A stretch of DNA of 64,000 nt from a virus (IMGVR_UViG_3300044641_009589:1-64000), one strand, 5' to 3'. Numbered from the stretch's first letter, positions 17,593 through 25,780 are shown. Numbers and translations are program-made. Notes: generated from the letters alone by a model not told the origin.

Positions 17593-17674
17593 GATTACGC
17601 TATTCGGGCATCTTAGGCCCGTCTGAGTTACGCGTAGTTGCCCATCAGTTCGTAACTGTTCTGATGGGCTTTTT
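17593..17674 (+). ncRNA. candidate structured small RNA of about 80 nt
   Basis: The predicted 5' end lies 14 nt after the promoter motif, by analogy with the leaderless genes; the 3' end is the U-tract. Structure read by eye: TACGC (17596-17600) pairs with GCGTA (17632-17636) and encloses hairpin CGGGC/GCCCG (17605-17609 with 17617-17621). Next comes the terminator stem GCCCATCAG/CTGATGGGC. GTTACG (17627-17632) is also complementary to CGTAAC in the terminator loop (17651-17656), allowing a 6-bp pseudoknot as an alternative to the first pairing. It could instead be a leader with transcription attenuation for the methyltransferase gene. Confidence 0.5.
17640..17674 (+). terminator. rho-independent terminator
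   Basis: Perfect 9-bp stem GCCCATCAG (17640-17648) with CTGATGGGC (17661-17669), 12-nt loop, followed by TTTTT. It ends transcription of the replication operon and of the candidate small RNA. Confidence 0.85.
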
Positions 17675-17683
17675 AAGGACAAC

Positions 17684-18559
17684 ATGAAGACCACTCAAAA
17701 CAATATTGAGAGAAAAACAAACGCATGTTCTTTTTCTAAACCTAGCTATAAGCTTTGGAATATGACATCTTCACAGGGTCTAATGTTTTTTAGGAGCATC
17801 CTAGAATGCTCTGGCATAGATGACACAGACCATCTTTTAAAAATTGCAAAGCAAACTATTGATCATCTTAAAAACCCAAAGGACAAAAGAAATAAGTCAA
17901 AAGAGCTAGAGGTTCTTATGCTAGATTGGTACGATTGCTTATCTAGCGGTAGTCCTGCGTATGAGATATACAGCAAAAAAGAGTATTTAAGTGAGGTTTG
18001 GGCTTGTTGGTTAGTGTACTCAAGAAAGTACATAAAAGAAATTGCGAGTCCAACAGTTTGTATACCTAGAGGAATTTTTGGCGAGATCAACAAAGGCTCT
18101 ATTATAGCTGATCTTGGCAATGGGATTGGTATAACAAGCGCAGCCTTTAAACAAGCCTTTCCAGACGCTTCTGTGATTGGAACAAATATCATAGCATCAG
18201 ATCAATGGAGGGTAGCTAGCTTTTTATCAAATGAATATGATTTCGGTCTTGTTGAAAGCGCTGCAGATATAGCCACCAATGTAGATGTTGCGTTTGCTTC
18301 TGAGTATTTTGAGCACTTCGAAGACCCAATTGATCATCTTAACGATATATTTAAAGCAATTAAACCAAAAAGAATGATTATCGCAAACGCCTTTACCGCA
18401 AAAGCAATTGGTCACTTTGATGTTTACAAAAGAAACAATGTTAAAATAAAATCAACATCGATGGGTTCTTTTTTTTCAAGGGCGATGAAAGACTTAGGAT
18501 ATTCGCAATTAAATACTGGTCTATGGAATAATAGACCTCAAACATGGATACTTAATTAA
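17684..18559 (+). CDS. SAM-dependent methyltransferase, class I
   Basis: 291 residues; Shine-Dalgarno AAGGAC sits before ATG 17684. The N-terminal 135 residues are helical and unassigned. From about residue 140 a Rossmann fold appears: SIIADLGNGIGITSAAF is motif I, SVIGTNI follows, then VDVAFASEYFEHFEDPIDHL is the motif IV/V region typical of small-molecule or protein methyltransferases, then AIKPKRMIIANAF. No DNA-methyltransferase DPPY/NPPY motif is seen, so DNA as substrate is unproven. It lies just after the terminator. Confidence 0.8.
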   Translation: MKTTQNNIERKTNACSFSKPSYKLWNMTSSQGLMFFRSILECSGIDDTDHLLKIAKQTIDHLKNPKDKRNKSKELEVLMLDWYDCLSSGSPAYEIYSKKEYLSEVWACWLVYSRKYIKEIASPTVCIPRGIFGEINKGSIIADLGNGIGITSAAFKQAFPDASVIGTNIIASDQWRVASFLSNEYDFGLVESAADIATNVDVAFASEYFEHFEDPIDHLNDIFKAIKPKRMIIANAFTAKAIGHFDVYKRNNVKIKSTSMGSFFSRAMKDLGYSQLNTGLWNNRPQTWILN

Positions 18560-18560
18560 A

Positions 18561-18758
18561 ATGGATGATATAGACATGCGCGATATGGACCCAAGGCTTG
18601 CAAAGGCTATGATAATATTTGGTCTTAAGTTTGCCGAATACACTAAAGAGATGGACTACGAGCTTTGGACTAGAGCCATAGATTACGCAAAGACATTTAC
18701 AAAGGTTGATGGGGTTGAGATTAACTGCGACCCTAGAGAAAAAAATGAATTTCAATAA
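18561..18758 (+). CDS. small hypothetical protein
   Basis: 65 residues (MDDIDMRDMDPRLAKAMIIF). Helical and acidic, not recognised. It begins 2 nt after the methyltransferase stop and overlaps the next start, so it is operon-embedded and probably real. Confidence 0.65.
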   Translation: MDDIDMRDMDPRLAKAMIIFGLKFAEYTKEMDYELWTRAIDYAKTFTKVDGVEINCDPREKNEFQ

Positions 18759-18951
18759 CTTTGGAACCGTAAAAGCACGTCATAAAGTTCGCGGAATTGA
18801 AATAATTGAAAGAGAATACAGCATAGAGCTTAAGTCTGATAGCAGCTCTGTTTTCCTATCTTCTATTGAAGAAATAGACAGTGTTATTGATGTATTAAAG
18901 TACGCAAAGCTTGCGCATCACAAGAAAAAGTTTTTCACACTAAAAGATTAG
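18745..18951 (+). CDS. small hypothetical protein
   Basis: 68 residues from ATG 18745, with purine-rich AGAGAAAA ahead of it; an earlier in-frame TTG at 18706 is less likely. Beta-then-helix appearance (VKARHKVRGIEIIEREYSIE). Not recognised. Last gene before a late-promoter motif. Confidence 0.65.
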   Translation: MNFNNFGTVKARHKVRGIEIIEREYSIELKSDSSSVFLSSIEEIDSVIDVLKYAKLAHHKKKFFTLKD

Positions 18952-18952
18952 C

Positions 18953-18961
18953 GTGTATTAC
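18953..18961 (+). promoter_or_regulatory. late-promoter-like GTGTATTAC, 14 nt before ATG
   Basis: Plus-strand GTGTATTAC; its first G is exactly 14 nt from ATG 18967, and the start reads TATGG, matching other 14-nt cases. It implies that the two membrane-protein genes are late genes. Confidence 0.6.
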
Positions 18962-18966
18962 GCTAT

Positions 18967-19932
18967 ATGGAAAACTTTCGTTTTATAAAAACGCTTAATC
19001 AAATTGCTTTAGCAATAGAGGACCAGACTCAACTAGCCACTGGTGTTCCTGGCGAGGCTAAGGAAGGTGGTTCTTTTTTAGGTCTTGGCGAATCAGACTG
19101 GTGGGCCATCAGTATTTTGGGCGGAATGGGAGTATTTGCTGGCTTAAATAAGATCGTTGACAAAGTTTTAGAATATCTAGGAAAGAACAAAGAATGCCTT
19201 AAGCTTTTCGGTAGATATCTCAAAGGTCCTTTCCTTCAACTACTAAACGGAATGGTTCAAGGCGTTTTTGGTGGCACCATAGGAAGCTACTTAAGCAGAG
19301 ATCCATCTACTGGTGATACCTTGATGAAGGCTAGAGAGCTTTGGCAAAAATGGCAATCATCAAACTACAGAGACACTTTAAATAGGGCAGTAGACAATCT
19401 TTATTCTTCTGATCCAAATATTGAGGACGTTAAGCGGCAATTAAGAAGATGCATTGCTGATGGAACCCTAGACAAATTCATAAAAGATCTAATGTACGCC
19501 ACATTTGTATCAAAGTTCCCGAATCTACCAAAAGAGCTACTTGAAGCAATTAAGCGTTTCTGGGATTCGTTTTTAAACAATGGGGATTTGTATGCATTTG
19601 GTGCTGCGATTGCAGCAGCTGTCTATCAATTTGGTGCTGGAGCAGGAGAGGCAGCGTATGTTCTGGCTGCAGAAGTGCTTGGTCAGGGTTTTGTAGCAGA
19701 GTATGGCGTTGGTTATACTGTAATTGTTGGTGTTCTAACCGCAGTTTTTATTGGTCTCAGTGCGTTTTTCTTAGCTGGTGGCACTTTAGCTGGTATTGCT
19801 GCTTGGCTTAGCTCCACAGCTAGCGGGATAATATCTACTGCTGCTGCTGGCGCTGGTTTGAGTTCAGCAGCTATTCAGAGAATAAATGAAATAATTCAGC
19901 AAATAGCTAGACAAGTATTGCCAGCCACATGA
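18967..19932 (+). CDS. late membrane protein with basic N-terminal helix
   Basis: 321 residues. N-terminal helix MENFRFIKTLNQIALAIE, then a Gly/Glu linker (TGVPGEAKEGGSF) like those of other late proteins here. SDWWAISILGGMGVFAGL is hydrophobic, the middle is soluble helical (about 95-200), and the C-terminal 120 residues hold several membrane segments (for example YTVIVGVLTAVFIGLSAFF), rich in Ala/Gly. A pore, injection or envelope-associated virion protein is possible; no family recognised. ATGA overlap with the next gene of similar design. Confidence 0.75.
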   Translation: MENFRFIKTLNQIALAIEDQTQLATGVPGEAKEGGSFLGLGESDWWAISILGGMGVFAGLNKIVDKVLEYLGKNKECLKLFGRYLKGPFLQLLNGMVQGVFGGTIGSYLSRDPSTGDTLMKARELWQKWQSSNYRDTLNRAVDNLYSSDPNIEDVKRQLRRCIADGTLDKFIKDLMYATFVSKFPNLPKELLEAIKRFWDSFLNNGDLYAFGAAIAAAVYQFGAGAGEAAYVLAAEVLGQGFVAEYGVGYTVIVGVLTAVFIGLSAFFLAGGTLAGIAAWLSSTASGIISTAAAGAGLSSAAIQRINEIIQQIARQVLPAT

Positions 19933-20735
19933 ACAGTAAAGACGTAAAGCTTTTTAATTACATAGCAAAAGTCGCAGCAAAAAGAGGCGATACTGTTTTA
20001 GCGCCAGGCCAGACCCAAACATTTGAAGACATAGGTCCTGTTAGCGAACCAGCAGAAAAACCAGATAAAGAAACCGAAATAGCCTGGGAAAAATGGATTA
20101 CTGGGCTTTCGCTTGCCCCAATTCTAGTTTGGGCATTGAGATCTCTTTGGAAATACCTTGATCCGTTCTGCAAAAGAAGACTAGCTGGAGTTCTTGAGTC
20201 TTTAAGCGCAGCGATGAAAAAATTAAATGAAGCGGCTGGCCAAAATGAGTTTGCTGCGGCAGCAGAGGCTCTACGGCAAATATTTCAATCATTACCTAAA
20301 AACTGCAGAGATGGAGTTTTGGAAAATCCAGAGTTTGTTGCCGAGCTTAGAAGAATCTCAGACGGTATGGCTATAACCATTGAGGACTTGATTGGCAAAT
20401 ACATTATGCAAAAAAATCAGGACGACGCCCTGAGATGGCTAGTAAACTACGGAACCTCTGCGGCAACAGTAGCAGCCGTTTATCTTTGGGCTTTAAATCA
20501 GCCCGGCTCAAGTCCTAGTATTGCGGCAGAAATAGCAGCGTGGGCAGAAACAAATAGAACTGTGCTTTGGGTAATCGCTAGTGCTGCTGTGTTATTCGGT
20601 CTCGCTGCTGCACTTAGCGGCGTTGGACTTCCAGTCGGAATTGCATCTGGAGCTACTGGAGTTATACTTATGGCCCTATTGGCTTGGCTAAATCAAGATC
20701 CCCCGCAAGATGCTGGTGGCGGGATGGAAGCCTAA
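19929..20735 (+). CDS. late membrane protein, similar design to its neighbour
   Basis: 268 residues. N-terminal helix MNSKDVKLFNYIAKVAAKRG, then a polar linker (APGQTQTFEDIGPVSEPAEK), a first membrane segment (LSLAPILVWALRSLW), a soluble helical middle with CKRRLAG and NCRDGV, and two or three C-terminal membrane segments ending LLAWLNQDPPQDAGGGMEA. Same domain order as the preceding protein, suggesting distant paralogy or joint function. It converges on the minus-strand gene ending at 20732 with a 4-nt overlap. Confidence 0.75.
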   Translation: MNSKDVKLFNYIAKVAAKRGDTVLAPGQTQTFEDIGPVSEPAEKPDKETEIAWEKWITGLSLAPILVWALRSLWKYLDPFCKRRLAGVLESLSAAMKKLNEAAGQNEFAAAAEALRQIFQSLPKNCRDGVLENPEFVAELRRISDGMAITIEDLIGKYIMQKNQDDALRWLVNYGTSAATVAAVYLWALNQPGSSPSIAAEIAAWAETNRTVLWVIASAAVLFGLAAALSGVGLPVGIASGATGVILMALLAWLNQDPPQDAGGGMEA

Positions 20736-21121
20736 ATAGAAGCTTCGTTTATTGCTTTAATAAAAGAAGAAATTACTGAGCTGCTTGTGTAGTCAGTAAC
20801 AGACTTCTTAGCTTCCCACATCTTACAAGACCAGTAGTTAGCCTTCCATTTTGGACCAGGATTACTGCACCCGTGACGTGATCTGTAATTTTTTCTTCTT
20901 TTTGGGTCGTCACGACGTATTTCCATGTTTGGATCACCGAACATTACGCGGACAACATTTCCACGATCGTTCTTGACGTAAACGTAGAATTTCTTCTTCC
21001 CGTAGCCAGGATCGCCCTTACCTATTCGTCTTGGTTGATTTAGGGTTACTTTTTTACCCTGATACTCAACTGCCTGGGCTTTCTCTGAAGCAAAAATTAC
21101 GTCAAGTTCCGAGTCGGTCAT
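20732..21121 (-). CDS. conserved phage protein, GDPNMEIRRDDPKRRKNYRS family
   Basis: 129 residues. The core VEYQGKKVTLNQPRRIGKG, then KKFYVYVKNDRGNVVRVMF, then GDPNMEIRRDDPKRRKNYRS, then NYWSCKMW is a signature I recognise from many large phages, usually near structural genes, with no established function. The C-terminal helix SSSVISSFIKAINEAS resembles capsid-targeting peptides in sequence style (weak inference). Overlaps the upstream gene by 4 nt. Confidence 0.8.
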   Translation of the reverse strand: MTDSELDVIFASEKAQAVEYQGKKVTLNQPRRIGKGDPGYGKKKFYVYVKNDRGNVVRVMFGDPNMEIRRDDPKRRKNYRSRHGCSNPGPKWKANYWSCKMWEAKKSVTDYTSSSVISSFIKAINEASI

Positions 21122-21351
21122 AGCTTCTCCAGACCCTCGACGCGCTCCGTTACGCTCCAGCCGGTATTGTGCGGAAACTCTGGATTCATTATTTTAATTG
21201 ACGCAACACCAGAATTAATTTCTAAAACTTCGCCCCAAACACCAAAGTTAACCGAGTCCTTGTTTCCGCAGCTAACTATGTCGCCAGCTGAAATGCTAGC
21301 CTCTTCTGGCTGCTGTGGTGTGTAATCGTAATCGTTTTCTTCTTCGTTCAT
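21118..21351 (-). CDS. small SH3-like protein
   Basis: 77 residues. Acidic N-terminus, then ISAGDIVSCGNKDSVNFGVW, GEVLEINSGVASIKIMN: a five-stranded SH3/KOW-type pattern. Ends EGLEKL, much like the next upstream gene (DQLEKLS). Not assigned. Overlapping starts and stops mark an operon with 21348-21629. Confidence 0.7.
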   Translation of the reverse strand: MNEEENDYDYTPQQPEEASISAGDIVSCGNKDSVNFGVWGEVLEINSGVASIKIMNPEFPHNTGWSVTERVEGLEKL

Positions 21352-21629
21352 GATAGTTTTTCCAATTGATCTTCTGTCTTTTTGAGCACTGTTCCTGGGC
21401 CATACGAAGGTCCGTCATTTTCTACGGTATAATGAATAAGGTATCCGCTGTTTTCTGGCAGGGCCTCAATCATAGTAACGACCCCTACGCTGCCGTAATG
21501 CATGCACTGCTGATTTACGTCTTTTACGCGATCGCCAACCTTTATACCTTTGTACGAGGTTATTTCTGTCCCCATTGCTATTTGCAATTTTCTCAGTGCA
21601 CTCTTGATCTTATTATTGGCTAAGCCCAT
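21348..21629 (-). CDS. small SH3-like protein, phage-conserved
   Basis: 93 residues. Basic N-terminal helix (NNKIKSALRKLQIAMG) followed by VGDRVKDVNQQCMHYGSVGVVTMIE, a motif seen in several phage structural regions. First gene of the minus-strand operon 21629 to 20732, 14 nt after a GTGTATAAT motif and with no visible Shine-Dalgarno. Confidence 0.75.
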   Translation of the reverse strand: MGLANNKIKSALRKLQIAMGTEITSYKGIKVGDRVKDVNQQCMHYGSVGVVTMIEALPENSGYLIHYTVENDGPSYGPGTVLKKTEDQLEKLS

Positions 21630-21634
21630 GTATT

Positions 21635-21643
21635 ATTATACAC
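21635..21643 (-). promoter_or_regulatory. late-promoter-like GTGTATAAT, 14 nt before ATG
   Basis: The minus strand reads GTGTATAATAATACATGG: motif and start codon are exactly 14 nt apart and no ribosome binding site fits between them. Confidence 0.65.
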
Positions 21644-21648
21644 AAATT

Positions 21649-22305
21649 TTAAGGCTCCTCATCATCAGGAATAACTGGAGGAACTAGACTCACTGGATTT
21701 GCCGAAATCACCCCTGTTATTATTCCAGGAGAAACAATTGACTCAAATAGCGCAATATCCTCTGCGTAATACTCCTCCAAAACAGCTGTCTGCTCGGCCG
21801 TAAAAGTTGGCTTTGGATAAGACGCTGCGTTTATTTGAGGCAATGGTAGCATAAAACCTATCTCTGCAGAGGCCTCGTTTATGTGTTCTGGGAACTTGTA
21901 AAGCTTTGTGTTTACATCAACCCACAGAATCTGTGGCATGAAGTGTTGATTCTTTGAAATATTTATTTCACGATGGCGTCTTGTGTTAGAGACAATTGTA
22001 GATTCATTTACAAGCGCCTCAATAACGTAATCAACATCCGAAAGCTTAAATTGAGCGACTGCTGATCTAAATCTTTCAATTGGGTCTCGTATCATAGCAA
22101 GTATTGGCTTCGATGGATACTTCTCTCTTTTTACAAAGCTCTGCCACATTGAGTTATCAGCCGTTTTTCCGTTTGGGTACGCTGCGCCTGTTATAAGCGC
22201 TTCTTCTTCTGGCTGAAATGCCTTTATCACGCACCTAGACAGTGTTGAGCATCCAGATTTAGGAATAAAGGCTAGACTGTAGTTTGGTGTTACAAAATAT
22301 CCCAT
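21649..22305 (-). CDS. sulfotransferase family protein
   Basis: 218 residues from ATG 22305; a longer frame to 22386 overlaps the upstream gene. The PAPS-binding elements are visible: FIPKSGCSTLSRCVI (5'-phosphosulfate loop) near residue 15, and MIRDPIERFRSAVAQF (3'-phosphate-binding block) near residue 70. It would transfer sulfate from PAPS to a hydroxyl or amine, probably on a carbohydrate. It is the last gene behind the tail fibre and LRR-like protein, so a fibre glycan or host surface glycan is a plausible target (inference). Confidence 0.8.
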   Translation of the reverse strand: MGYFVTPNYSLAFIPKSGCSTLSRCVIKAFQPEEEALITGAAYPNGKTADNSMWQSFVKREKYPSKPILAMIRDPIERFRSAVAQFKLSDVDYVIEALVNESTIVSNTRRHREINISKNQHFMPQILWVDVNTKLYKFPEHINEASAEIGFMLPLPQINAASYPKPTFTAEQTAVLEEYYAEDIALFESIVSPGIITGVISANPVSLVPPVIPDDEEP

Positions 22306-22307
22306 TT

Positions 22308-23213
22308 TTAGCACGGTGTGTTGCCAATAACCGTATACCCCTTGTTTGTTGCTATTGAATCGTTTACTGGAACCCCCGACGCACAAGTAATATTTATATA
22401 TCCATTTCCGTTTCCAAGATCTGTAAAAAATTGCTCTATTGCTGCTGTTCCTAGTCCACAGGATTGTAGGCTCGCGCCACCCTTGAAAAGACTGTATGTT
22501 GAATAATAGTCAGAGTATAAAATACAACCAACAGCCCGTAAAGACGTTAAAGAGGCGCAGTTACTAACATTTATATTATAGAGATACGGATTATTAGCAG
22601 CTGAAAACTCAAGAGATGTAACAGATGTTATTCTACAATCAAAATTTAAAATATTTCGTAAACTAGACACTCCTGTAATTGAAGCCAGGACAGTGCTATA
22701 TGCTAGGTTCAATTCAATCAATCTAAAGCCATTAGATAGATCAAGACTCGTTAATCCAGTATTAGTTAAGGCAAGAGTTCCTATTCTTCCGTTGTGTTTA
22801 TAAGAAGTAAGCCCAGACCCAGAATCGCACGCAAAAATACCTAGCTGTGATAAAGAGTAAATATCTACAAAGTTTATCTGCGATCTCGTGTAGTTTCCAA
22901 ACCCGATTGTGGTTATGTGGCCAATTATTTTTCCTGTTGAATCGCAGGCATACATAGAAAATTCTTTTTCGGCGGATGTATTGTATGGTGCTGCAACCAA
23001 TTTTGTAATATACTGAATACTGATTGGAATGCCATTTCCGTAAACCGTAGTAACGCCGTCCCACCATTTTACAGCGACGTATCCAGTTGTCGTATAAACG
23101 TAGGCGGTATTAAGAGCACCAAACGTTCCGCTCGATTTCGGTGTTGTAAACCTAGCTATTTCAGCAACACTAGGTACCGAAGAAAAATATTTAGCGCTTG
23201 GTAAAACAATCAT
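22308..23213 (-). CDS. leucine-rich-repeat-like virion protein, candidate receptor binder
   Basis: 301 residues from ATG 23213, which overlaps the fibre stop (ATGA). About 110 N-terminal residues are beta-rich. Then LRR-like units follow: LTNTGLTSLDLSNGFRLIEL, LNLAYSTVLASITGVSSLR, ITSVTSLEFSAANN, INVSNCASLTSLRAVGC. The end (GYINITCASGVPVNDSIATN, then KGYTVIG) matches the cap seen after LRR arrays in phage and Bacteroidetes surface proteins. Probably part of the host-recognition apparatus. Confidence 0.7.
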   Translation of the reverse strand: MIVLPSAKYFSSVPSVAEIARFTTPKSSGTFGALNTAYVYTTTGYVAVKWWDGVTTVYGNGIPISIQYITKLVAAPYNTSAEKEFSMYACDSTGKIIGHITTIGFGNYTRSQINFVDIYSLSQLGIFACDSGSGLTSYKHNGRIGTLALTNTGLTSLDLSNGFRLIELNLAYSTVLASITGVSSLRNILNFDCRITSVTSLEFSAANNPYLYNINVSNCASLTSLRAVGCILYSDYYSTYSLFKGGASLQSCGLGTAAIEQFFTDLGNGNGYINITCASGVPVNDSIATNKGYTVIGNTPC

Positions 23214-25720
23214 ACTGTGAGTGTTCCTGCCAAATTGTATGTGTCTGTAGTGTAGCAAATTATACTCGCAGCACCAAACTGACCGCTTATCTTGTTTCCA
23301 GACGCGTAGCAGTTTAATGTTGCGCCAGAAAGACCAGTGCAGGTTACCTGTCCAGTTCCTAGCTGAATTATTGTCGCATTGAAACCAACGTCAAGGCCAG
23401 TTGGTATTCGCAGCGTGTGGCTTGCTGCGCTGTTAAAAGTTATTACTCTTCCATTGTCCGATGCCTGTAGTGTGTAGCCAGTTGCTGTTTGTGCGTTTAT
23501 TGCGTTTGATGTTATTCTGTAGCCGCTTGCAGCTAGCATATGCCCAGTTGACTGAACGCTTGACCAGCCAATAGCCGCACCAGTCGCTCTAACATCAGAG
23601 CTTGTTAGTATTGACTGACCTATTGCTCTTAGTGGGCCGGAATCAAGTATCACTCCGCTTGCCGAAGATCCTTTAAGGACAAGCCCACCTAGAGTGTTTC
23701 CGATTGTTATTTGGCTGTTACCGAAAGATCCGTTTGTACCAATATTTATTATCTTATGACCGCCAACAATCGAATTCGTTCCAATGTCTATGAATCCAGT
23801 GCTGCTGCCAACAGTAGTGTCTAGTGTTAGGCCACCGATTGTTATACCTGTTGCGGTTGACCCTATTACGTTTGTTCTTCCGTTTATTGTTATTGTGCCT
23901 GTAGAGGCTGTGCTTGGACCTATCGTTATGTTTGTTGTTGCTGAACCAACAGAGGCCCCCGTTCCTATGTTTATTGTTTTTGTTACACCTGCTCCGTTTG
24001 CGCCAGTACCAATGTTTAAAGTGCTTGCTGATGTGGCGCCACCAATAGTCATTGTTGTAGCGGCCCCGCCCATTGAAAGTGTAGTGGCTGTTGTATTAAA
24101 TACAGTTACAGATGCCGCGGTTGTTGTTATAGTTCCATCATTAACCGCGATATCACCAACTGTGACGACGCCAGTCGGATGACCGATCTGCACACCGCTT
24201 GCACCACCGCCAATATTAACACGGGCAGCTGTAGTGTTAAATATGTTTGCACTTGTAGCGGTTGTTGAAATGGTTCCGCTGTTCGCTGCAATGTTGCCCA
24301 TCACAACGGTTCCAGTTGGATGCCCAATCTGTACACCACTAGCGCCACCGCCAATATTAACACGGGCAGCTGTTGTATTAAAAATTGTAGCTGAAGAGTT
24401 TGACGTTGTTATATCACCACCGTTTACAGCAATGTCTCCCCCCAAAACAGTTGATGGACTGTTTATTGTGGTTGTTCCAGCAGAGGAAGAACCCAGGCTT
24501 ATTGTAACAGTTCCATCACCCCCAGCAGTTGTTCCTATTTTAATTATTTTCTGCTGCGGATCAAAAATATTTCCTGTTGCAATGTTAACGTTACTCGCTG
24601 ACGTAAATGCGTTTGCTGTTACTATGTTAGTATCAAAAACGCTTGCAGTACCAGCAAGAGGCGTAATTATGTCAGGGGTTCCTAGAGTGAGTGTTCCAGA
24701 CGCCAAAATGTTGTTTGGAACATCGTTTGTTCTGCCTGGACCAAGTACTATGATTTGCCCATTGTTTGAGTTAACTCTTCCAACACGACCAATGTTTTGC
24801 ACCAAAATGCTTGCGCCAGTCGGTCTGACATTTGTTACCCATCCAGTTGAATTAACGTAAACGCTATTACCAACAGTAAACGCCGATGTGTCAGTATCAC
24901 TTAAAACACCAACTATTACGATATAACCAGTTGCGTTTACGGCCAAAGACTGGGCACACAACCCAACCGCTGGCATTTTTGCAGTGGTATCAGCACGAGC
25001 AAGCTGAATTTCAATAACATCACTAGCCCCAACGTTTCCTGATATGAAAACTGGATCACCTTTACGTAGCGTTACTGAGTCTGTGTTTTTGCATGCTTTT
25101 AAAACAGCGCCGTCCATGTCACCTGTAATGTGGTCTACAGTTAGCGCCTTTGTGATTGTTACGTTTCCAGGGAAGGTTGTGGTTGTGTTGCTGTTTCCGA
25201 TACGAACATCATTTGGCGTTGGGTAAAGGTATCCTGTCGAAGCAGCAAGTGTATCAAGAGTAACAGCAAGAGATCCAGTAGGCTCAATTCTTATGGTGTT
25301 TGAGTCTGTTCTAAAGACCAAGTCACCGCCGTCTGTTCCAGCAACTTCTGAATAAAGACCATTGTATGTTTTTGCGTTTATCCAATGACTCCACGAAGTT
25401 GTTGGATCTTCTGATGCAAAAATGTTTAATGCTGAAGTAGTATCAGTTAATACGCCACTAACGTGCATCGATCCGCTTACGTAAATGTCTGGATCAAGTC
25501 CTATTGTTGTTGATCCTGTTGCTTGCGTAACGTAAATACCGCTTGTTGAGCCGTATACAGCGGTAACGCCCTGGTTTGTGATTTCTACTGGATTTCCCGA
25601 TGCATTACCAACAAAAAGTCTTTTGTCTGTTATGTTTACCGCAAGCTCGCCCTGCAGCAACGATCCGCTTGTTGGCGTTGACGTAGATGTTGTGGAGTTT
25701 TTTGTCTTTATTCTTGGCAT
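23210..25720 (-). CDS. large tail fibre protein with internal repeats
   Basis: 836 residues. N-terminal SGSLLQGELAVNITDKRLFV is the widespread phage fibre attachment motif. The centre carries 47-residue repeats and many IGTG/IGG turns typical of beta-helical shafts. The C-terminus YTLQASDNGRVITFNSAASH through IIQLGTGQVTCTG matches a common fibre tip domain. It is first in a minus-strand operon with the LRR-like protein and sulfotransferase, 16 nt after a GTGTATATT motif. Confidence 0.85.
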   Translation of the reverse strand: MPRIKTKNSTTSTSTPTSGSLLQGELAVNITDKRLFVGNASGNPVEITNQGVTAVYGSTSGIYVTQATGSTTIGLDPDIYVSGSMHVSGVLTDTTSALNIFASEDPTTSWSHWINAKTYNGLYSEVAGTDGGDLVFRTDSNTIRIEPTGSLAVTLDTLAASTGYLYPTPNDVRIGNSNTTTTFPGNVTITKALTVDHITGDMDGAVLKACKNTDSVTLRKGDPVFISGNVGASDVIEIQLARADTTAKMPAVGLCAQSLAVNATGYIVIVGVLSDTDTSAFTVGNSVYVNSTGWVTNVRPTGASILVQNIGRVGRVNSNNGQIIVLGPGRTNDVPNNILASGTLTLGTPDIITPLAGTASVFDTNIVTANAFTSASNVNIATGNIFDPQQKIIKIGTTAGGDGTVTISLGSSSAGTTTINSPSTVLGGDIAVNGGDITTSNSSATIFNTTAARVNIGGGASGVQIGHPTGTVVMGNIAANSGTISTTATSANIFNTTAARVNIGGGASGVQIGHPTGVVTVGDIAVNDGTITTTAASVTVFNTTATTLSMGGAATTMTIGGATSASTLNIGTGANGAGVTKTINIGTGASVGSATTNITIGPSTASTGTITINGRTNVIGSTATGITIGGLTLDTTVGSSTGFIDIGTNSIVGGHKIINIGTNGSFGNSQITIGNTLGGLVLKGSSASGVILDSGPLRAIGQSILTSSDVRATGAAIGWSSVQSTGHMLAASGYRITSNAINAQTATGYTLQASDNGRVITFNSAASHTLRIPTGLDVGFNATIIQLGTGQVTCTGLSGATLNCYASGNKISGQFGAASIICYTTDTYNLAGTLTV
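24020..24440 (-). repeat. three tandem 141-bp (47-residue) repeats in the tail fibre
   Basis: The segment IFNTTAARVNIGGGASGVQI occurs twice, exactly 47 residues apart (codons starting at 24385 and 24244 on the minus strand), and a diverged third copy (VFNTTATTL) follows 47 residues later. Each unit begins with a G-[DN]-I-A-x-N segment. The DNA of the first two copies is nearly identical over about 60 nt. Confidence 0.8.
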
Positions 25721-25727
25721 TACATTA

Positions 25728-25736
25728 AATATACAC
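25728..25736 (-). promoter_or_regulatory. late-promoter-like GTGTATATT
   Basis: Minus-strand GTGTATATTTAATG, 16 nt before the tail fibre ATG at 25720. It faces away from a second motif on the plus strand at 25781. Confidence 0.55.
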
Positions 25737-25780
25737 GAAATTACCGCTGAGCACTTTACAGATCTACAAGATCCGTCTAA

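Noticed and set aside
22306-22386. Longer start for the sulfotransferase
   Set aside because: The extra residues come from antiphase reading of the LRR-like gene and do not fit the sulfotransferase N-terminus.
23784-24860. Long plus-strand open frames (132 and 208 codons) opposite the tail fibre gene
   Set aside because: Their products are low-complexity Val/Pro/Ile strings that mirror the Gly/Thr/Ile repeats of the fibre; no ribosome binding sites or family features.
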